A stretch of 64,000 nt of DNA, from the NCBI RefSeq assembly GCF_004571175.1, contig NZ_CP038273.1, forward strand, positions 2,604,001 to 2,668,000, given 5' to 3'. The number at the start of each line of letters is the position of its first letter. Position 1 is the stretch's first letter. Of the stretch, positions 60,759-64,000 are shown piece by piece. Made by a program: the position numbers and the translations under genes. The notes beneath the pieces are model-generated. The model was not told the origin of the DNA and searched no databases. It saw only the letters and a program-made list of their open reading frames with translations. This DNA comes from Legionella israelensis (lineage in GTDB: Bacteria; Pseudomonadota; Gammaproteobacteria; Legionellales; Legionellaceae).

Positions 60759-60914
60759 ATGTTAAATGAAGCTAATGCTCTTGATTTTGAAATTCTTTAT
60801 GACGACGCGGTTAGCATTGATTCTTCACTGAGTTCCTGCTGCTGTTCCTGTTGTAGTTCCTGCTGCTGTTCTGCTGCCTGTTCATCAGACTGTGAAGAGT
60901 TTTCGGAGAATTGA
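60759..60914 (+). CDS. Azole-type RiPP precursor peptide
   Basis: 51 residues. The start ATG follows AAGGAGG by 4 bp. The leader (MLNEANALDFEILYDD) is acidic. The core begins near residue 22: SSLSSCCCSCCSSCCCSAAC, then SSDCEEFSEN, with ten cysteines and eleven serines in 30 residues. Dense Cys/Ser runs are the hallmark of thiazole/oxazole-modified peptides such as streptolysin S and microcin B17. The three genes downstream supply the synthetase. The cleavage site is not obvious. Confidence 0.9.
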   Translation: MLNEANALDFEILYDDAVSIDSSLSSCCCSCCSSCCCSAACSSDCEEFSEN

Positions 60915-60921
60915 TCTTTTG

Positions 60922-61049
60922 CCGAAGCAATAGAATGGACCTCTTTCGAATTTTCATGAACTGATGTGAACATTCTGTTTCTGCGCTCCGTTTCTCTTTG
61001 CTTTTCTCGCTCTCCAGCAGATTTCGTAAGAGGTCTGATGATTGCTTCG
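60922..61049. repeat. Inverted repeat between precursor and mcbB-like gene
   Basis: CCGAAGCAAT (60922-60931) and ATTGCTTCGG (61040-61049) are perfect complements about 110 bp apart. The pair could fold the intercistronic RNA and set the ratio of precursor to enzymes. Confidence 0.5.
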
Positions 61050-61074
61050 GAAGAAATCACAAACGAGTTTTATT

Positions 61075-61959
61075 ATGTACATGATCAATGATTATCAGCT
61101 AATAGAAAGAGATAGTGATCTTTATTTAAATAATTACAATAAGGGTATTAAAATTTCCAGCTCCAAGCTTAAGCAGATTTTAGTGTTGTTGCAAAAACAG
61201 GATAAGCTTGAAATTTCAGAGCAGCAGTTAGAGGATATGGCCAGACAGTTTGAAACAGAGGTTTCAGAACTTAAGCAGGTACTTATAGAAAAACTCTCTG
61301 TGCTTAAGCCCTTAACTTCCAGGAAGTTTTCCTGCATCTATATCAATGCCGATGATGATTTTATTGCAGATGCCTTATTTGATTCTTTTAATAAGGAATA
61401 CAGGGTAGAAAAAGTGGATACCGAATCTTTTACCTGCCAACCCAAATCACTACTTTTATTTTTTCGTCGCAATTATTCGCATCAGGACTTCAAAAAAGTA
61501 TTTCACTGTCTTTCGGATGATGTTTACCTGATTACCGCAGGTGTTGTACACAATATCCTGGTTATCGATAATCTTTATTATCGAAACAGTGGTTTGCCAA
61601 CACATTTTTCCAATTTTAGTAATCTTTTAGCCAGCGTGTATAGTAATTTGTCGGTCACAAAAAATAACTGGCTGCTCTTTTATCGTTCATTATTAAAAGA
61701 TCGCGCTGAACAATTCCCTGATCCTAAGATTAACCTGTCACAGAAAGGATATATTGCTCACTGTCTATCCAGATTTGCTGCTCAATATACCCATTTCTGG
61801 AATTTTCCAATGACGCTAGACGCTGTAAACTGGTTCTGGCATGTTGATTTGAACGGACTTACGGTGTTTAAAGAGGTTGCTGTTCATTCGCCTTATTCTG
61901 AATATGATATGAATCTTAAACTCTCGGACTCTGTTTTAAAAGAGGAAGCGCAGTGTTAG
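61075..61959 (+). CDS. McbB-like synthetase subunit with RRE domain
   Basis: 294 residues from the ATG at 61075, about McbB's length (295). The N-terminal 75 residues look like the winged-helix precursor-recognition domain (YQLIERDSDLYLNNYNKGIK; ISEQQLEDMARQF). The rest resembles an E1-like fold with low identity. It should bind the leader and present the core to the YcaO partner. Its 3' end overlaps the next gene by 7 bp. Assignment rests on length, order and the N-terminal shape. Confidence 0.72.
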   Translation: MYMINDYQLIERDSDLYLNNYNKGIKISSSKLKQILVLLQKQDKLEISEQQLEDMARQFETEVSELKQVLIEKLSVLKPLTSRKFSCIYINADDDFIADALFDSFNKEYRVEKVDTESFTCQPKSLLLFFRRNYSHQDFKKVFHCLSDDVYLITAGVVHNILVIDNLYYRNSGLPTHFSNFSNLLASVYSNLSVTKNNWLLFYRSLLKDRAEQFPDPKINLSQKGYIAHCLSRFAAQYTHFWNFPMTLDAVNWFWHVDLNGLTVFKEVAVHSPYSEYDMNLKLSDSVLKEEAQC

Positions 61960-62753
61960 AAGTGGATAAGAAAAAAACATTTATCAGCAGTCATGTGGAA
62001 AATTATATTGACAGCAAGGTACATAATGAAGTGAGCAAAGCTTATGCAAAAGAATGCATCAGCTTGATTGATCATGGGTTTGCCGCTATCAGCTCTGTGG
62101 AAGAGGCGATTATTGAGCGAGTACAATTTACAGAATGTGAAATATCGCCATTTCATAAAAATGATATTGATTGTTCTGATACTGAGGAGCGCCAGTTTCA
62201 TCGCCAGCCTAGCTCCATCCACTTCTCCAGCCAAAAAATGAATTTTATTCAATTACAATCCTTTTTGATTCAGAGCTTTTCTCCTGATGAGCATGGAAGA
62301 AGACCTTATCCTTCTGCTGGAGGATTGTATCCTGTAGAACCGTTGGTGTTTCTTTTTGAGGATCGTATTCAAACAGAGCATTCATTGATTTCCGGTTGCT
62401 ATCATTTTCGACCGGTTTCGAGAACCTTGCAGTTGATTAAACCCATGACAGCAGAGCATTTTTATAGCCGCTTATTGCATCATCTTATTGCTCAGCAAAA
62501 ACGACCGGCTTTTTGTCTGCTATATCTGGCTCATCTTGGAAAATCGATTTTTAAATATCGTTATCGGGGTTACAGGCATGCGGTCATGGAAGCTGGTTCG
62601 ATGTATCAGCAGGCCATTATCACTTCACAGGCGCTGGGACTGAGCAATACAGTCTGGTCTTCCTTTGCTGAATATGAGTTTCTGGCGGCTTTGGGTTTAG
62701 ATCCTGGTGCTTTTATGCCATTGATGATGCAACTTTTTGGTTATATTGAGTGA
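61953..62753 (+). CDS. McbC/SagB-type azoline dehydrogenase
   Basis: 266 residues from a GTG. Family features are RRPYPSAGGLYPVEP, GSMYQQAIITSQALGLSNTVWS and the FMN-binding nitroreductase fold. It oxidizes azolines to azoles using FMN. It lies between the McbB- and YcaO-like genes, the order found in the microcin B17 operon. Confidence 0.88.
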   Translation: MLEVDKKKTFISSHVENYIDSKVHNEVSKAYAKECISLIDHGFAAISSVEEAIIERVQFTECEISPFHKNDIDCSDTEERQFHRQPSSIHFSSQKMNFIQLQSFLIQSFSPDEHGRRPYPSAGGLYPVEPLVFLFEDRIQTEHSLISGCYHFRPVSRTLQLIKPMTAEHFYSRLLHHLIAQQKRPAFCLLYLAHLGKSIFKYRYRGYRHAVMEAGSMYQQAIITSQALGLSNTVWSSFAEYEFLAALGLDPGAFMPLMMQLFGYIE

Positions 62754-62756
62754 GAA

Positions 62757-63980
62757 ATGATAAATTTAGCGTTTGATAAATTGGATTTCAGTCCTTTATG
62801 CCGTGCTACACATGCGGCTGTTGACTATCCGATACACCTGAAAATTTTTACCAATCATTTGCTTTATGTTCCTCGTTCAGCGGGTTGTGACGGTATGATC
62901 GGTTATGGTGGCGGAACTGGAACTGGCTTTAATCTGGCCCGTAAAGCCTATGGGGAGTTTTTGGAGCGAAACCATTTTTTTACTGGCGTACCTATAACGG
63001 CTCGCAAGCCTTTGTCAGAAGTAAAGACGCCTACACTGTCGGCGAAATTGAAGACGCTATGTCAGGAGCTTCAAATTAATGAATCATTAAATATAGATGA
63101 ACACGCTTTTTGTTTTACACAGGTAGAGGATTTATTTAACGGTCAAGCCTGTGATTATCCTTTTAATGCCGTAAGTCTGAACGGTAAAAAAGAAGACCGT
63201 CATTTCATTCCATTCAATGACAGTTGTTCCTGTGCCTCTCACCGTTCAAAAGACAAATCATTACTTAATTCTTTATCTGAATTTATAGAACGTCAGGCAC
63301 TTATCGGCAGTTGGATGGCTCGCCGCTATCGTTATCGAATCGAACCTGAATTACTGATGGAAGTAACGCCTTATTCTGAGTTAGTTAAAAATCTGCTTGA
63401 TAATGGTGAACTGTATATCTTTGAGAATGGTTTGCAGTTGCCGGGTTATTCTGTCCTTATGTTTTATTTTTCCAAATCGGAGAGAGAATCTGTTCAATAT
63501 TCAGTTGGAGCGAGTGCCGGCTTATCTTTGCAAAAGGCACTTATTTCTGCCCTTGAGGAACTTTGGCAGTGTTACACATTTCAATATAATGTTGAAAACA
63601 CGCATCTTTTGGAAGAAAAAGCAGGTTCTGATTATCATCTCAATTTCCAGCAATGTAATCATTTGGGTGTTAAAGCTATTATTCCTTTTATGGACAATCT
63701 TTCAGAGCAGTCAATTGATGTTAAGACAACAGATGATCTGAATCAGTATCCTCCCTTTCTTTTTAATGAAGCCATAGCGGAGTTAAAGATCATTTCCTCT
63801 GAAATTTATTACTATCATCATTATGATGTTTGCACAAAAGTTCATTACACGAAAATCCTCAGTCCTGATTTCTTCATGCATATGGGAGTGGATAAACGTT
63901 TAAATTTGAATGGCGCTTATGCTCGATGCTTATCAATTTGTCCTGAGACAGCCTATAGAGAAAAGATTCCTTTCCCATAG
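62757..63980 (+). CDS. YcaO-type cyclodehydratase (McbD/SagD-like)
   Basis: 407 residues. ATP-binding YcaO motifs are seen in LSEFIERQALIGSW and LISALEELWQCY; GCDGMIGYGGGTGTGFNLARKAYGEFLER is the N-terminal signature. The protein ends KIPFP; a proline-rich C-terminus is typical of azole-forming YcaO proteins. It converts Cys/Ser of the core to azolines with ATP. It starts 3 bp after the dehydrogenase stop. The cluster may continue beyond the window. Confidence 0.92.
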   Translation: MINLAFDKLDFSPLCRATHAAVDYPIHLKIFTNHLLYVPRSAGCDGMIGYGGGTGTGFNLARKAYGEFLERNHFFTGVPITARKPLSEVKTPTLSAKLKTLCQELQINESLNIDEHAFCFTQVEDLFNGQACDYPFNAVSLNGKKEDRHFIPFNDSCSCASHRSKDKSLLNSLSEFIERQALIGSWMARRYRYRIEPELLMEVTPYSELVKNLLDNGELYIFENGLQLPGYSVLMFYFSKSERESVQYSVGASAGLSLQKALISALEELWQCYTFQYNVENTHLLEEKAGSDYHLNFQQCNHLGVKAIIPFMDNLSEQSIDVKTTDDLNQYPPFLFNEAIAELKIISSEIYYYHHYDVCTKVHYTKILSPDFFMHMGVDKRLNLNGAYARCLSICPETAYREKIPFP

Positions 63981-64000
63981 GGTGTGCGGCCTGAGCGAAT

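Noticed and set aside
60797-61060. 87-codon minus-strand frame rich in Gln and Glu
   Set aside because: It is the antisense of the Cys/Ser-rich precursor core, whose codons read as Gln/Glu/Leu on the other strand. No ribosome site or family.

Overview
The window looks like an AT-rich gammaproteobacterial chromosome, most probably Legionella or a close relative. The right half is ordinary core genome: the rpsU-yqeY-dnaG-rpoD block, tsaD, plsY, hemW, nudE, mdh, sodC, a fadH-like reductase and a lipid kinase. The left 41 kb is accessory DNA stacked beside a tRNA gene with a CAU anticodon. All calls come from reading the sequence; no database search was run.

Region 1 (1-16.0 kb) is a remnant of a mobilizable or conjugative element buried in insertion sequences. 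It holds an IncP-type transfer region: traK-traL-traM on the minus strand, an RP4-like oriT, then traJ-traI with a traH-like gene inside traI. An IS256-family copy sits between traK and oriT. A truncated quinol nitric oxide reductase and a YiiX-like peptidase lie to the left. On the right is a three-level nest: an IS407-type IS3 element inside an IS66 element inside an IS481 element, each with its own target duplication. The region ends in a 112-bp copy of the tRNA 3' end and its flank.

Region 2 (16.0-41.0 kb) is an island bounded by that repeat and a second copy at the intact tRNA. It contains two related modules in the same order: ardA, ssb, a small conserved ORF, cargo, then an overlapping pair of tyrosine recombinases. 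The leaders of these units carry five hammerhead ribozymes on the minus strand, each followed by a conserved pseudoknot-like domain. Both recombinase pairs are also preceded by an 89-nt block that is almost identical although the proteins have diverged, and by hairpins whose stems covary. In each pair one recombinase has lost catalytic residues and the other keeps them. Cargo includes hipBST with three operator palindromes, an XRE/DUF2975 pair, a HEPN-type DUF3644 protein, a frameshifted DUF3800 gene, three small secreted paralogues and a possible effector. The second ardA is split by a group II intron; both exons can be read and rejoin in frame.

Region 3 (41.0-59 kb) is core genome. Region 4 (59.2-64 kb) is a microcin-B17-like azole peptide cluster: a MATE exporter, a 51-residue precursor with ten cysteines, a McbB-like protein, an McbC/SagB-like dehydrogenase and a YcaO cyclodehydratase ending in a proline-rich tail.

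The two strongest candidates for something undescribed are the hammerhead/structured-leader/recombinase modules and the azole peptide cluster.
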